Below are positions 1 through 12,260 of a stretch of 64,000 bases of DNA, piece by piece (positions within the stretch are counted from its first letter, which is position 1; the number at the start of each line of letters is the position of its first letter). A model generated the notes under the pieces. That model was given only the letters and a program-made list of their open reading frames with translations. It searched no databases and had not been told where the DNA came from. This DNA is from Gymnogyps californianus (Eukaryota > Chordata > Aves > Accipitriformes > Cathartidae): positions 14,067,001 to 14,131,000 of the forward strand of contig NC_059476.1 in the NCBI RefSeq assembly GCF_018139145.2, written 5' to 3'. A program made the translations under genes and the position numbers.

Positions 1-3000
1 TGGGAAATGGTGCCATCACATGACCTAGAATTGCTACATTTGGCCTTGCTCAGTGGTTGAGCCAGGATTTTCAAAAGTGGTTTGTTATTTTGAAGATGTA
101 AAATTTTAGGTGTCCAGTCTTCAAGAGCATAAGGAGTCTGGAGTTTTTAGACCTCAGCATTTTCTGAAAACCATGCACTATAACAGTCACAAATTGGGAC
201 CCAAAAATGGGAGCACTTCAAATCATAAATTACTTTTGCAAGCATTGCCCTTAAACACTGAATATTACTGAGGAAGAGTTCCTTATAAATGAAGCTGTTC
301 ACAGTTTATCTCTGGAAAAATCAAAACCTCCTGAGACTCAGACTGAAGTTTGCATAGTGGCAAAAATTAAATTGAGAATTCATTCTCAGTAAAGAGTTGT
401 TATGTCACTACAAGTGGTTTCCACTACCACCTTTTCTTTCTGCGGAAGCAAGATTTTACTGCAAGTTAAAAACAACAGGAAAAGAAAAATCTGCCTTGTC
501 AAAATCTGGCTGGTCAGTATTAATATTCCACCCCTGAATGTATCACAGATTTGTATTTTAGAAGAGTGTAATGGTAATTTGGATAAATATGGAGCAGTTG
601 ATGGATTGAAGGTCTTATGTGCAATTGTTTTCCAATTTATTTCTCTCCTAACCCTCTACAAGGGCCAACCAAGCTCTTCAAACATTGTGCAATGGTGTGT
701 ATAATAACCTCATTTAGAGACAAAGCGTGCAATTCTATTATAAGGAGAATCTATCTTATGCAACAGAGACTCGTTAGCTGTCCAATGTATATTGTCTCCA
801 TAATCCAACAGAGGCAGAACCAGCTGTCTTATAATGCATATCCTGTCCTTCCTTGCTAAATGCTGTCCATCTCTTTTACATCTAGTCAATTAATTTGTCA
901 CTGGGTTAGAAGCACCATATGTCAGCAAAACGTTAAAAGAAAAACCTGGATACTTCTTTCCTCATCAGCAGAAGTTTGTATTCACAGGTTGGCATTTCTA
1001 TAATTTCTCACATTTTACCCCAGGATGCAAAAAAAAAAAAAAAAAAACCAATTCATTTCTATTAATTTTAAAACAGCAACCACCAGAGTAAATCTAAGTC
1101 AGTCACAAGGTACATGTGATACTACCACCAAAAATGCATTGCTTACAGCAGGTACTTTTATCTCTACACATAAGAAATCAGGAATGCCTAGGAAAAAAAC
1201 ATCAGCACAAATTAATAAAGAAAAATTTCAGCTTCTACATTGCTCTAGCTATATTCAAAGGACAGACAAGCTGTGCAATGTGTATTACATGGGGATATCT
1301 TATAAATAGCCAGCTATCAGATACAGCATAGAACATGTAGAAAGATCTGTAGGGTTGTCTGATGTGTGAGTTGTATTCAAAGTAGCTTTCAGTTGTAGTG
1401 CATAAATTAATACCCCTAGAAGATGGATCTATATTGCTTTTTTGGTTTGGAAACAAGTAAAATGCATGTGCATTCCTTAAAATGTCTGAGAACCCAATGT
1501 GGCTGGATGGAGAGAAGGTATCCTGACACTGACAAGAAAATCATAAGTCAGCAATGATGATCAGCAGTGTAGCAGTAATTCAAAAACAAGAGGGTAAGCT
1601 GATCTGTTTGGTGCCTGTTGGAATAGTGTTAACACTATTTTGTCCAAAGTAGAAGTCAGTAAACATTTATTTCTGTTGGTGGCTGTGCAGATGATGTTGG
1701 AGAAAAAGCTACCTGAAATCCTACACCCATTGGGCAGGAATGAATTAATCCATTATAGCATGTGTAAGATGGGTTTCTTTGGCTTGTCCCAAACTGTCTC
1801 CCCTCACACTCCCCTCTGTCCTCGTGCCAGGCTGCAATCGCATCTTGCCAGAGCTACTCATTCTTGAGATGAAAAGAACTTAAAGTCACAAACATGCTGC
1901 GAGGCACTACTCTTCTTGATGAGTTGAAGGAAGATCCACCAGATCTCTCTGTAACTCCATGCTGTTAAGCCTTCACCGGTAAGAGTAATGTACATTTCTT
2001 CAGATAAGGTCTAGACCAGTACCAAAGCTTTTTACGTGATCCTTCCCATGGCAAAATTCCCAGGTGTTTGGGAATGTCCCAGAATTCAGCAGGTGTTTGA
2101 CTGTAGGACTGAGCCCACAATGTCAACCAGCTTCATTGGTTTATGACATAAACTAAGCCAAGCCGATGGTGGAGAGATGAGGGCACATTCATTTTGTCTG
2201 TGTAGGGCACACTAGGAGACTCAGATTGAGTGTTACAGTCAAATTTCAAGCATTCCAAAGAGAATTTCAGCACCTCTGTGAATACCTGCTATAAAAATTG
2301 TGTAAATAAAACTCCACATTATTTTTAGAACAGCCCTTCCTGTCTTAGATTTGTTTTCCAAGGGAGCTCCGAGGAGCCCACAGATCTGCCTTAAGGCTTG
2401 GCCATGACAATAAGTTTCTGCATCCCTAAGTCTCTGACCCATTAATTCGGAGGGGGAGGGCAGGGAGGTGAGTGGTGCTTTCCCCTAAATTTAACTAGCT
2501 GCTGTCTCAGCCAGAATCTGGAGTTCTCCTGGCCTGCTGGCTCTACAGCGAATTGAGAAAAAATAATTTTCTTCTGCAGAGGACTGTCTGGTGTTCAGCA
2601 AATTTCAATTGATTCTTCAAGACCTGGTGGTCACGTGTTGGTTTGGTCTACAGCAAGAAGAATCACTTTTGCCAGCACAATCCTACTTCAAAAGAAGCTA
2701 TTGCTGCTGGCCAGCACAGCCCATTTTTCCCTGCCAGAGGGACTATCAGCACGGTCAGACACATCCCTGAAGTGACACCAAGGCATTTCACTGCTTTGAC
2801 AAGGACTGGGAGGCAGTCACCAATGCTGGGATAGACCAATGCACCTGCTATTAGCTCTAAAGATGTGACTCCATTTTATGTTATCTTCTCCCTCACCATG
2901 ACACCAGGAAACTCCTGAAATGACCCATCTTGTTAGTTAGCCCAAGGTATCATTCTGAGCCAGAGACGATGGATGACCATACATTTAATGAAGATGTATT

Positions 3001-6000
3001 CACAGCAGAAACAGGTCATGAAGTCCCAGCTTCCTCATTTTTATCAGCTTGTCTTTCCAAGTAGATAATTCAACAAATTTACCTGGCATAGCAGCACACC
3101 AACAGCCTTCTCCACCAGACCTGCAAAAATCCTATTGTGCACCCAAAGCTTTCTATCACACAAATTATTAAAAAAAACCCCACACAAAAAATCCCAAAGC
3201 CTTTCACTCAGAGTAAATTTCATTCATGTTAGCTCCTGTCTCCAGCAATTGAGCTAAAGAAAAAACCCAACAAGATAAAGATGTAGAGCAAAAGAGTGCA
3301 ATGTAGTGTATGGTGGCAAACCCCAAAACATTTAACCTAGCTAAAAATCCTTATTTTAATTAGTAAGGCAGAGAAAGCAACACAGTAACTCTGTAAGCAC
3401 ACTACAGTTCCTCATGGCTTTGGTGAGGAAAATAAGTCGGTCAACGTGCCACAGGGGTTTTCCTGTTTGTTGGCATTATAACCAAAATGTCAGCGCTATG
3501 CTGAACTCCAGAGCCATTTTGTTTATGATGCCATGCAGCAGCAGAGCATCCTTAAGGGGTTGTGATCCCTTTTCAGAAGTGTTAAACAGGACACTGAAAT
3601 CTGGATTAAATACATACATAGACATACACATCCAGTCATAGTCATTTTACCTGTATAAGCTGCATGTTTATTTGTGTCTATGTGTATACCTAACACAGTA
3701 GCTGTTGGCTCAGGACATCTATGATTAAAAGTTTTATGAGGTGTAGAAAAAATTAACATACGGTAACCTTCACAAATTTTATAACAATAGAAAAAAGTTG
3801 CCTCCAGCACAGTGAGAAATGTGCAGTATAAACTTTCTCAATAAACACTTTTCAAAAGCTCCTGCTCTTTCTTGTCTATTCCACATCCATCAGCAAACAC
3901 CTTTGCAAGCATGCAGTTCCCTAGAACAGCTTGTATTTTCATCACCATCTAGACCTTCCTTTAACTGTCCAACGTGAGGTTTTTTATTGGGTAAATTAAT
4001 TCAGGTTTGAAACAGGGCACTGAAGCCCTTTCACAATGTGGCAACACTAACACTGTACGAGACACTTCGGGTTTTCTTGTTAAAACACTGCCACCAACTT
4101 GAAGGAAAGACTGGGATAATTTCCCCATCTTTGGTGAAGTTTGTACCACTCTAGATGGAGTTAAATTAAACCTGTCTTATGACTTATCCCTCCAGTTGAT
4201 AATAATGCTTCTCAAGAGCAAATCTGTTTCCTTTGGCACAGAGCAGACTGCACCAAATTGACTGGCATTTTGAAAACAGCTTAATGAGAGAGGAAAAAAC
4301 ACCTTGGAGCATCTTCTAAGGTCTTCACGCTTGACTCTCTTTTGTAACAGTAAGAGCTGAATGCTGCATTATTACCATTTTCCAGGAACAACAAAGTACA
4401 AACATTTCCAGCTAAAGTGCAATTGCAACTTACTATTATTGCTATGTACTGGTACTATTGTATCTTTCTTAGGAAGCGTGTGGGAAAACAGGGGTTTTTT
4501 TCCAATGGCAAACAAATAGGTTACATATCCTCCTCTCCTTTCACCTTCTGAATTCTGAGACACGAGGATAACAATCTATCAGAAGAAAATGGCATGGATG
4601 CCTCTTGCTGAAATAACAGCTGCAATTCCCTTTTTACTATTGACATTACACAAGAGTTTATGAAATCATTAATCAGAGTAGCTCATTTAATCACTGTGTT
4701 TATACTTAACATTGCAGAAGATGACCAATTAATTATCCTCTGTTTTTCTATATGTGTGAAAAGGAACACACATGCACATATATACAAACAGAAGAAAAGT
4801 GAGCTGTTCCTTGAAGGTGAGAATTACCCTTGACACGGCATGGATTGATGTAAATATTACAGCTATTTCCACAGTGCCTGCAGCTTGACAGTTGGGCTGA
4901 AGAGAGATCTAAACAAACCTTTGTTTCACATTCTAGTAGCAGCTTGTCTTAAAGTGTCCTGGAGAAGATTCAGAGGTTGAAACAAATCTTATCAACAAGG
5001 AATCTAAATATTCTAAGTGAATAAATCTACAAAGCAAACAACAGGGAACCTTTTACTGGCTAATAATTACTATATACATGGTTTCAAGCAAAAAAAAAAG
5101 TCTCTTCTTCAGATGTAGACTATTTGACTTAAAACCTCTCTATTTTAACATCAGTGTAACAGCATGTATTTTAGCTGTTCAATAGCCATTTAGATTTTAA
5201 AAATATCAGATGAATCAAAGGGGAATTATCACAGCTCTGCTGTTAATGATTAGCTGTTCCTGCAGGTGGAGGTGTGGGATGGGGATTCCCAGCAGACCCA
5301 GCTTCTGCTCTCACTTCTGACTGATCTGACAGATGACCTCGATGGGTCAGAGAAACTGCAGAGCTGCTTCTAGACATACCTATCTGTAAGTTAGGCACCT
5401 ACATCTCTTTAATCACCTACTCGACTTAGATCCTTAGATTTCCCTGAAAGATGAGAGCACTTAGCTTCAAGTCCTTTGGTGTTCTAGAATTGCTACCTCT
5501 GAACAGCTGTCTCAAAGTCAAGCCACCACTTAAACCTACAAATATCTGTCTAACAAGGCAGTAAAGCCTACGTATATCTTTCTGACAGGATAGCAGAGTT
5601 TCCCTGCTTATGCCAAGTACCTCAGGGAAGAAGGAGTGGTCTCATGTTACACTTTGGAACCTATTAAGAAATAACAGTACATCTAAGAAACACACACGGC
5701 ATTTCTGAAGTCATAAATGTTTTAATATATGGCTTCCTTCAGACTCACTGTAATTAGAGCTGACCCTCTGCTATCCTTCAAGCAGTTCTGTTTCAGCTCC
5801 CCTTGCCTACTTCTTAAAATTCAAAGAAACAGAAAGAGGACTAAAGGAAGGGGAAAGAGAGCGAATCCTAATGTTCATGTAAAGACAACTCCTGTGCCCA
5901 AGTGTGCCATCCTCTGTTTAAGATTACAGCTATATCTACTAACACAGGCACGGGAAGACTTGAGCTCTGAGCGTAGAGGGTGTAGAGCAACTGGCTGACT

Positions 6001-8343
6001 GACGCACTCTACTTGGCAGAGAGTCTCCCTTACACAGGGTTCGTGGCTCCCATGCACTCAGCAGCTCGTGCCTGGCTGTCTCAGAGTGAAGAATGGAGGA
6101 ACAGAGCTCTTTCCACACCTGTTTGTGTCCTCATGTGTCCAATTTTAAGCTACCTTTTTCAAAAAAAAGCAACAATACAGTGACTCTAACTGCCTGCCTC
6201 TAACTGCCCCAAAACAGCCCTAGCACTGCTGCATCTTTCTGCATGTGTTTTCTCAAAAACAGCACCATTCACACTCCTATAAGAATGAAAATAAGTGATC
6301 TGAAATAGATAAAATCTAGTCTGTCCCTGTGGAATGTCTTTTTCTGTTGGGTTTTGTTGTTGTTGCAACTATCATACAAAATAATAATCCATCACTGAAT
6401 GGGATGCTGTAGATTGTCCATATCTTGCTGCTGAGGCAAGAGCAGAACACCCTTGCCTCAATGGAAGAACGCCTGCCAAAGGGTACACCTGAATAATAAA
6501 GAATTACAGCTGGCTCTGGGCCACACTATATAATACGGGCTTGTGAATGTATTGCTACACTGCTGTTGCACTCCTCCAGTATTTTAACTTCTCTAGCAGC
6601 TTCTGGATGGCTGATAGTCAGTATTGAATTGCTAACAGCGGTGCAAAGTTTGTGCATTGCAACGTATTCAGTCAGCACAGTGAGTCATTTACTTTCCCTT
6701 AACAAGATAACTGGTTGATTAATATACTTTACCCTGGGGTGCACAGCAGATTTATTTCCTTCCCAGATACATGCTGAATACAGGAATGAGGAGTAAACAA
6801 GTTTGTTTTCAGTTATTTGTTATTTAATGGAACTGTTCCTGAGCTTTTTACTCAAGCTTTATTCTAGCGAACTATCATTGAAGCTAATGGCAATTTTGAC
6901 TGAGTAAGAACTTTAGGAATGGGTCATTTTACAAAATATTTTAAGTCTAATGACACAAGGTATCCATGCTCAGGATTTCTGGGTTCAAACCAGATGTAAC
7001 ACATTCGAATAAAATACTTTGGTGATCACTGTTTCTGCTTTTCTGATGCAGATTACAGATAACAGTGATGTACCTTGGGTACTTATATGGCCTTCTCCTT
7101 TCAGTATCTGAATGCTGTTAAATTTTTAATGTACTTATGCTGAAGTACTGCTTCCAGCCAGGGCAGTGATCCTTTTCTCATTCTACAAGAGTTCTGGACA
7201 CAAAGAGTTGCTACATGAATTGCCAAAGTTGACTAGAACTCCTCGAAGATACACAGAAGTGAAACTCAGTCTCCCGAGCTCCCAGGACCACCATGCTGAG
7301 TAAGCCAATATATCTGCTCCTTACTTTTCAGAAACAGCAGGGCTAGACTACAGCAGCAGGTTAGAAGCATGGGAGAAAAATCACAACCATAAACCACAGT
7401 ATACTTCAAGCCAACAATTTCTTCATGCATGCTAAAATTCATGGACTGGGAGTACACGTATTAGAATGCAGGAAACAAATCTATACCTGACATTCATCTA
7501 TCAAGGATGGTATCTGTGTAATTAAATCAATCTTGCATGATGTGGAGGCACGGCATCTGATGACCCACTAGAATTCTCTTGCAAGCTCAAAATCAAGTAA
7601 ATATACGAATTCTCCTACAAAACTTTAAAAATATATTACGCATTCATGTACATTTGCCACCTATAAACCCTAAGAGATTTTTACTCCACCTGCAGCTTCC
7701 TCATCTTTGTAAATGGCATCTGAATATTTCTGACTAAAACACCATTTGAGCACCTAAAAAATGGTGCAGATCCCCAGAAGTTTTGATCTGTTTTCTTCTA
7801 ATTTCTAAAATAAATTTGCACCATGCTTCTGTCCAAAACCATTTATCATAGGAAATCTGTTTTGTTTATAAGGGCAATGTAGTTCCACAAAGATTCAGTA
7901 AAAATTAAACTCCTCCACTAAGAAAATTCTTCACCAAAAATGTTCTGTTTGATCGCTAAGTAATCTGCTTTGCTTCCCATTTCCCAGTGCCAGAAATATT
8001 TGCACTATTTTTATCGGAAAATTATTTTCTTACTCTAAAGAGCAGCTGATTATTTTCACCTGATGACATTGAAGTGATCAGCACCTTTCCTACCTGGTTT
8101 TTCAAAACCCTGTTTAAACAAGCATACCCTAAACAAAAAAAACCCAAAAAGGCTATTTTCCTGGGAAGACTTTATTCTCTTCCATTTGAATTGCAACATA
8201 TGTGGGAGGAGGGAAAGAATGTAAATGTCAGTGTGTTTTTAAGAGCAGTTTATCATGCTGTAAGTTTCTATAGCATAGAACATCTTCTAATTCTAGATGG
8301 ACTGAGATTAGAAGGGCTAAAATAAACTAATGTGCCAAGAAGC
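1..8343. other. Non-coding, probably CFAP58 last intron(s) or 3' flank
   Basis: AT-rich sequence with only chance open frames; none shows a known domain or coding-like composition. I looked on the minus strand for the C-terminal CFAP58 block (E-K-E-K-L-Y onward) and saw no convincing exon. I found no tRNA or rRNA. Confidence 0.5.
1029..1047 (+). repeat. Poly-A tract (19 A)
   Basis: A 19-base A run. I see no processed gene copy upstream of it, so it is treated as a simple repeat. Confidence 0.9.
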
Positions 8344-9473
8344 TGTATTGGGTTTGCGTGGCAAGGTTTTGGTGGCGGGGGGGGCTACAGGGGTGGCTTC
8401 TGTGAGAAGCTGCTAGAAGGTTCCCCTATGTCCGATAAAGTTAATGCCAGCGGGCTCCACGACGGACCCGCCGCTGGCCAAGGCCGAGCGCCTCTGGGAT
8501 AACATATTTAAGAAAGGGAAAAGAAGTTACAGGGGATTAGCAGTTGCAGCCAGAGAGAGGAGTGAGAAGATGTGAGAGGAACAACTCTGCAGACACCAAG
8601 GGCAGTGAAGAAGGAGGGGGAGGAGGTGCTCCAGGCGCCGGAGCAGAGATTCCCCTGCAGCCCCTGGTGAAGACCATGGTGAGGCAGGCTGTCCCCCTGC
8701 AGCCCATGGAGGTCCACGGTGGAGCAGATATCCACCTGCAGCCCGTGGAGGACCCCATGCCAGAGCAGGTGGATGCCCGAAGAATGCTGTGACCCCGTGG
8801 GAAGCCCGCACTGGAGCAGGCTCCTGGCAGGACCTGTGGCCCCGTGGAGAGAGGAGCCCAGGCTGAAGCAGGTTTGCTGGCAGGACTTGTGACCCCGCGG
8901 GGGACCCACGCTGGAGCAGTCTGTTCCTGCAGGACTGCACGCCATGGATGGGACCCATGCTGGAGCAGTTCGTGAAGAACTGCAGCCCGTAGGAAGGACT
9001 CACGTTGGAGAAGTTCATGAAGGACTGTCTCCCGTGGGAGGGACCCCACGCTGGAGCAGGGGAAGAGTGTGAGTCCTCCTCCCCCTGAGGAGGAAGGAGC
9101 GGCAGAAACAACGTGTGATGAACGGACCCAAACCCCCATTCCCCGTCCCCCTGCGCCGCTCGGGGGGGAGGAGGTAGAGAAAATCAGGAGTAAAGTTAAG
9201 CCTGGGAAGAAGGGAGGGGTGGGGGGAAGGTGTTTTAAGATTCAGTTTTATTTCTTATTATCCTGCCCTGATTTGACTAGTAATAAATTAAACTAATTTT
9301 TCCCCAAGTCGAATCTGTTTTGCCCGTGATGGTAATTGGTGAGTGATCTCCCTGTCCTTATCTCGACCCATGAGCCTTTCGTTTTATTTTCTCTCCCCTG
9401 TCCAGTTGAGGAGGGGGAGTGATAGAGCGGCTTTGGTGGGCACCTGGCATCTAGCCAGGGTCAACCCACCACA
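8344..9473 (+). mobile_element. Solo LTR of an avian endogenous retrovirus, 1130 bases
   Basis: The element starts TGTATTGGGTTTGCGTGGCA and ends GGTCAACCCACCACA, giving the TG...CA ends of an LTR. It is flanked by a direct 5-base target duplication GAAGC (8339-8343 and 9474-9478). An AATAAA lies at 9282-9287, which sets the plus orientation. The sequence resembles an LTR type repeated widely in neoavian genomes. No gag, pol or env sequence adjoins it, so it is a solo LTR left by recombination. It lies antisense to CFAP58, 7.6 kb past exon 15. Open frames inside it (for example 8508-9139 on the minus strand) are repeat artefacts. Confidence 0.88.
8640..9060 (+). repeat. Degenerate tandem repeat inside the solo LTR
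   Basis: Units of about 45-50 bases recur about nine times, each with a variant of 'gctggagcag...ggactg..gcccgtgggag'. The GGAGCAG-type anchors lie at about 8721, 8813, 8913, 8962, 9007 and 9053. The units are GC-rich and diverged from one another, so this is an old internal array, not a fresh minisatellite. Confidence 0.8.
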
Positions 9474-12194
9474 GAAGCGTATTCAAAATAGGCAGAAATA
9501 GACATCAAATCCCTTCTGATGAGAACTAGGGCAAGAACCGAACATCCCTCAAATCCCTACTAAATTCTTAAGGCTTACACAAAACTTTCAGGTAGATATG
9601 TAGACCCTCAAAAGACCTTCACACTGGTGACTTATCTTTCCTGTTTATGAGATGTGATTACTTACTACATCATCACAGGATTGCATACAACCCCAAGTAA
9701 GTTGCACTGAGAATTAACACAATGATCCTACAATTTGCTCAGTGTGAGTGGTTCTACCCTACTCACAGAACCCTACTGGGTACACAATCAGTTTTTAAAA
9801 AATTAAGTAATTAAATTAATTGGAAAAATAATATCAGTGTCAGAACAAAAGGCACTACAGAAATTATAATTGTATGGAGAAATCATCATGCCAGGCATAG
9901 AATGACTAAAAGACACCAATCGTTCAACTTAACACCAATACTAAAATACAAAATGTTTCCAAGTACAGTCAAAGGTAAAACCCCCAATCAAAGCCCTAGT
10001 TCAGCAATGAACATTTCAAGCACAACAAAAGGAAAATAAAAGGACGGCACAAGAAGGAAAGAACCTGAAGAAGTGGTCCTGAAGGATGACTCAATGCATT
10101 AAGTACCTCCATATGTCACTTCATACTGCATTGGACACTCCAGTTCAAATCAGATTCAAGGCATTGGACTGAAATTAATTTTATGGCACTAACTCAATAG
10201 ACTGTTGTGCATCAAAATATTGTGCTGATAATTAGATATTTTTTGTTAATCAGTAGTTAGAGCTGGGTTACAGCCAGAGTTCATGGGAATACATTATTTT
10301 TTCATTTGAGAAAAGAACAGAGATTCTCTTCGGAGTCCAATTCTAAATCAAGGTAATTCTTACAGTGTCCCTTTGACACACCAGTGCCTAATTCTGCATG
10401 GCACTGGGGAAGTAAACTTTTTCTTTATGATTCATACCCAGCTGAAAGCCAAAAAGTAAATGTTAGGCCTGAGTCCTTACTGTATTTCTCATTTCTATAT
10501 TCCAATATAAATCCCTTGAAATTCTGGCCACCAACTTAGAACTGGAGTCATAAACTCAAAAACCATACTCCACCAGGCACTGTTTTCTCTCTCTCCTCTT
10601 CCTTAAGATACATAACAACCCTTAGGTTTTTATAAAGACAGGAAAGCAGTTTTCTGCTTTTTTTTTTCTGTGTCAGGAACCATTTGATCAATGGTTAGAA
10701 GTTTTGCCAGCTTAGCTTTCTCAGTTAGTGGTGCAATTTCTTTGTGCTGACATGGCTATGCCAGCTACTGGCTATGCAATTAGATGCAATTATACTGGCA
10801 AGAAAGTCTTCTGCCATTCAAGAGCTGGTATAAGCTAAATCAGAAAAGTGACTTTTTTGCCAGTAGGAATGGTACTTTTAAGTGTAGAAAAGGCCTAAAG
10901 CTCAATATACTCACCCCTTTAATTGAGGGCTGAGAGAACCGCTAGCTTCAGCTGCAAGATAGGGCACTAATCCAGTGCTTCCAGAGGAAGTCAAATCCTC
11001 CAGGAAATAGAGACAGAAAAGAGCCAAGTCCTAGTAAAGTATAAAAAGCCAAAAAGAAAATTTCCCTTTTCATTTTTGGATGGAAAAATCCCTTCAAAAG
11101 CCTGACTTTATATATAAATGATAAAGGAGCAGTAAAGAAAGGATTGTATTTTGGCAGCGGATTTTGCAGTTCACCTGTAAGTTTCAGTGCATACAAAGCA
11201 CTCTCCCAAACTACCTCTGCTAAAATCTCTCTAAAGGCAAGATGACAGAGAAACAATAATGGGCAGGTCAAAAGAGACTCTTAGGGATTCTACAGTCATT
11301 AGTTTCCCGAAGTGAATTGCAGTTATTTTTATGAAAATAGACAATTCTGCCAAAAAAATCCCCAACTCAGACTACCTACCCTACATGTAACATGTAAGTA
11401 GGTTATACTCTCAGATCCAAGTAGAATCTATACTCGGCACCAAAAATATATAAATGCCACATTTGAGAGGGTAACGTAAATCTCAGCCTTTTTGAAGATG
11501 TACAGATAATACCTAAAATAAAACTGAATTGGGCCTTAAGAATACCAAAATAAAGGCAAGTAATAGGAGAGTATTCCCCTATTTACCCTAGCAGGCTGTC
11601 CGATGAGAAAATCTCTTACTCGGCATTTGAGCACACTTTTCTGTATTACATGCTGTATAATGGAAGCTACATGAGCACTGTGAGAGCAATGAAGAACCTA
11701 GCAGAAGCATGCTTCATGAAACTGCCAAGCTAGGGAAAGAAATGACTTCCAGAAGGACTAGGCTTTCATGAACTGGGCTGAAAAAAATGATATAAGATTG
11801 AAAAAATAGTATTTTAGACAATAAATGGGCAGAACATTTTTGTATAACAAATCCATGGAAGCAAATCCCAAAGCTCCTCCATTAGTTGGGAGAAAACTTT
11901 GATTTCAGTAGCTGCCAGCCTGCAGAAACCCACATGGTAACACACTGTTCTAAAGCAGATTTCTTTATGAAACTATAGTACCAGCTCTGAGAAATAAAGA
12001 TGGTTATGTATATGTTCAGACACTATAGCAACAAGCACCTCAAATTGGATAGAACAGCTCTACTACCAAGTTAGCACAAATGAAATAAAACATCTGCCTA
12101 TTTTGAGTGTTTAGCTAGCTATTGTTACTACTGAATTGAGTCATGTCTCTACTATATTCATTCACACACCACTGTAAGAGTGGAAATTATTTTA

Positions 12195-12260
12195 TTCCCT
12201 TTTTACTTGATGTGAGGCATGCAAAAGCTAAGTAAGCTGCCCAAGGTCACAGAGAAAGTC
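12195..12260 (-). mobile_element. MIR/CORE-SINE relic
   Basis: The text TGTGAGGCATGCAAAAGCTA then AGTAAGCTGCCCAAGGTCAC matches the reverse of the MIR core ('gaggcacagagaggttaagtaacttgcccaaggtcac'). Confidence 0.6.

Noticed and set aside
1893..1967. Short plus-strand frame MLRGTTLLDELKEDPPDLSV
   Set aside because: It has protein-like composition but only 24 codons, with no splice sites or known homologue recalled.
3812..3895. Minus-strand peptide containing IDKKEQELLKSVY before a stop, as a possible CFAP58 last exon
   Set aside because: It does not match the known C-terminal order and lacks a clear acceptor.
8228..8327. Minus-strand peptide with YRNLQHDK, resembling the YR...HDK part of the CFAP58 C-terminus
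   Set aside because: Only a few residues match, there is no good acceptor and donor pair, and the frame stops with TGA soon after. Judged a chance match.
8508..9139. Minus-strand open frames of 145-200 codons
   Set aside because: They lie wholly within the GC-rich tandem array of the solo LTR; three overlapping frames are open at once, the sign of a low-stop repeat and not of a gene.
10100..10135. Minus-strand MQYEVTYGG, compared with the MYEVQ motif of the CFAP58 C-terminus
   Set aside because: The match is three to four residues and the frame closes at once.
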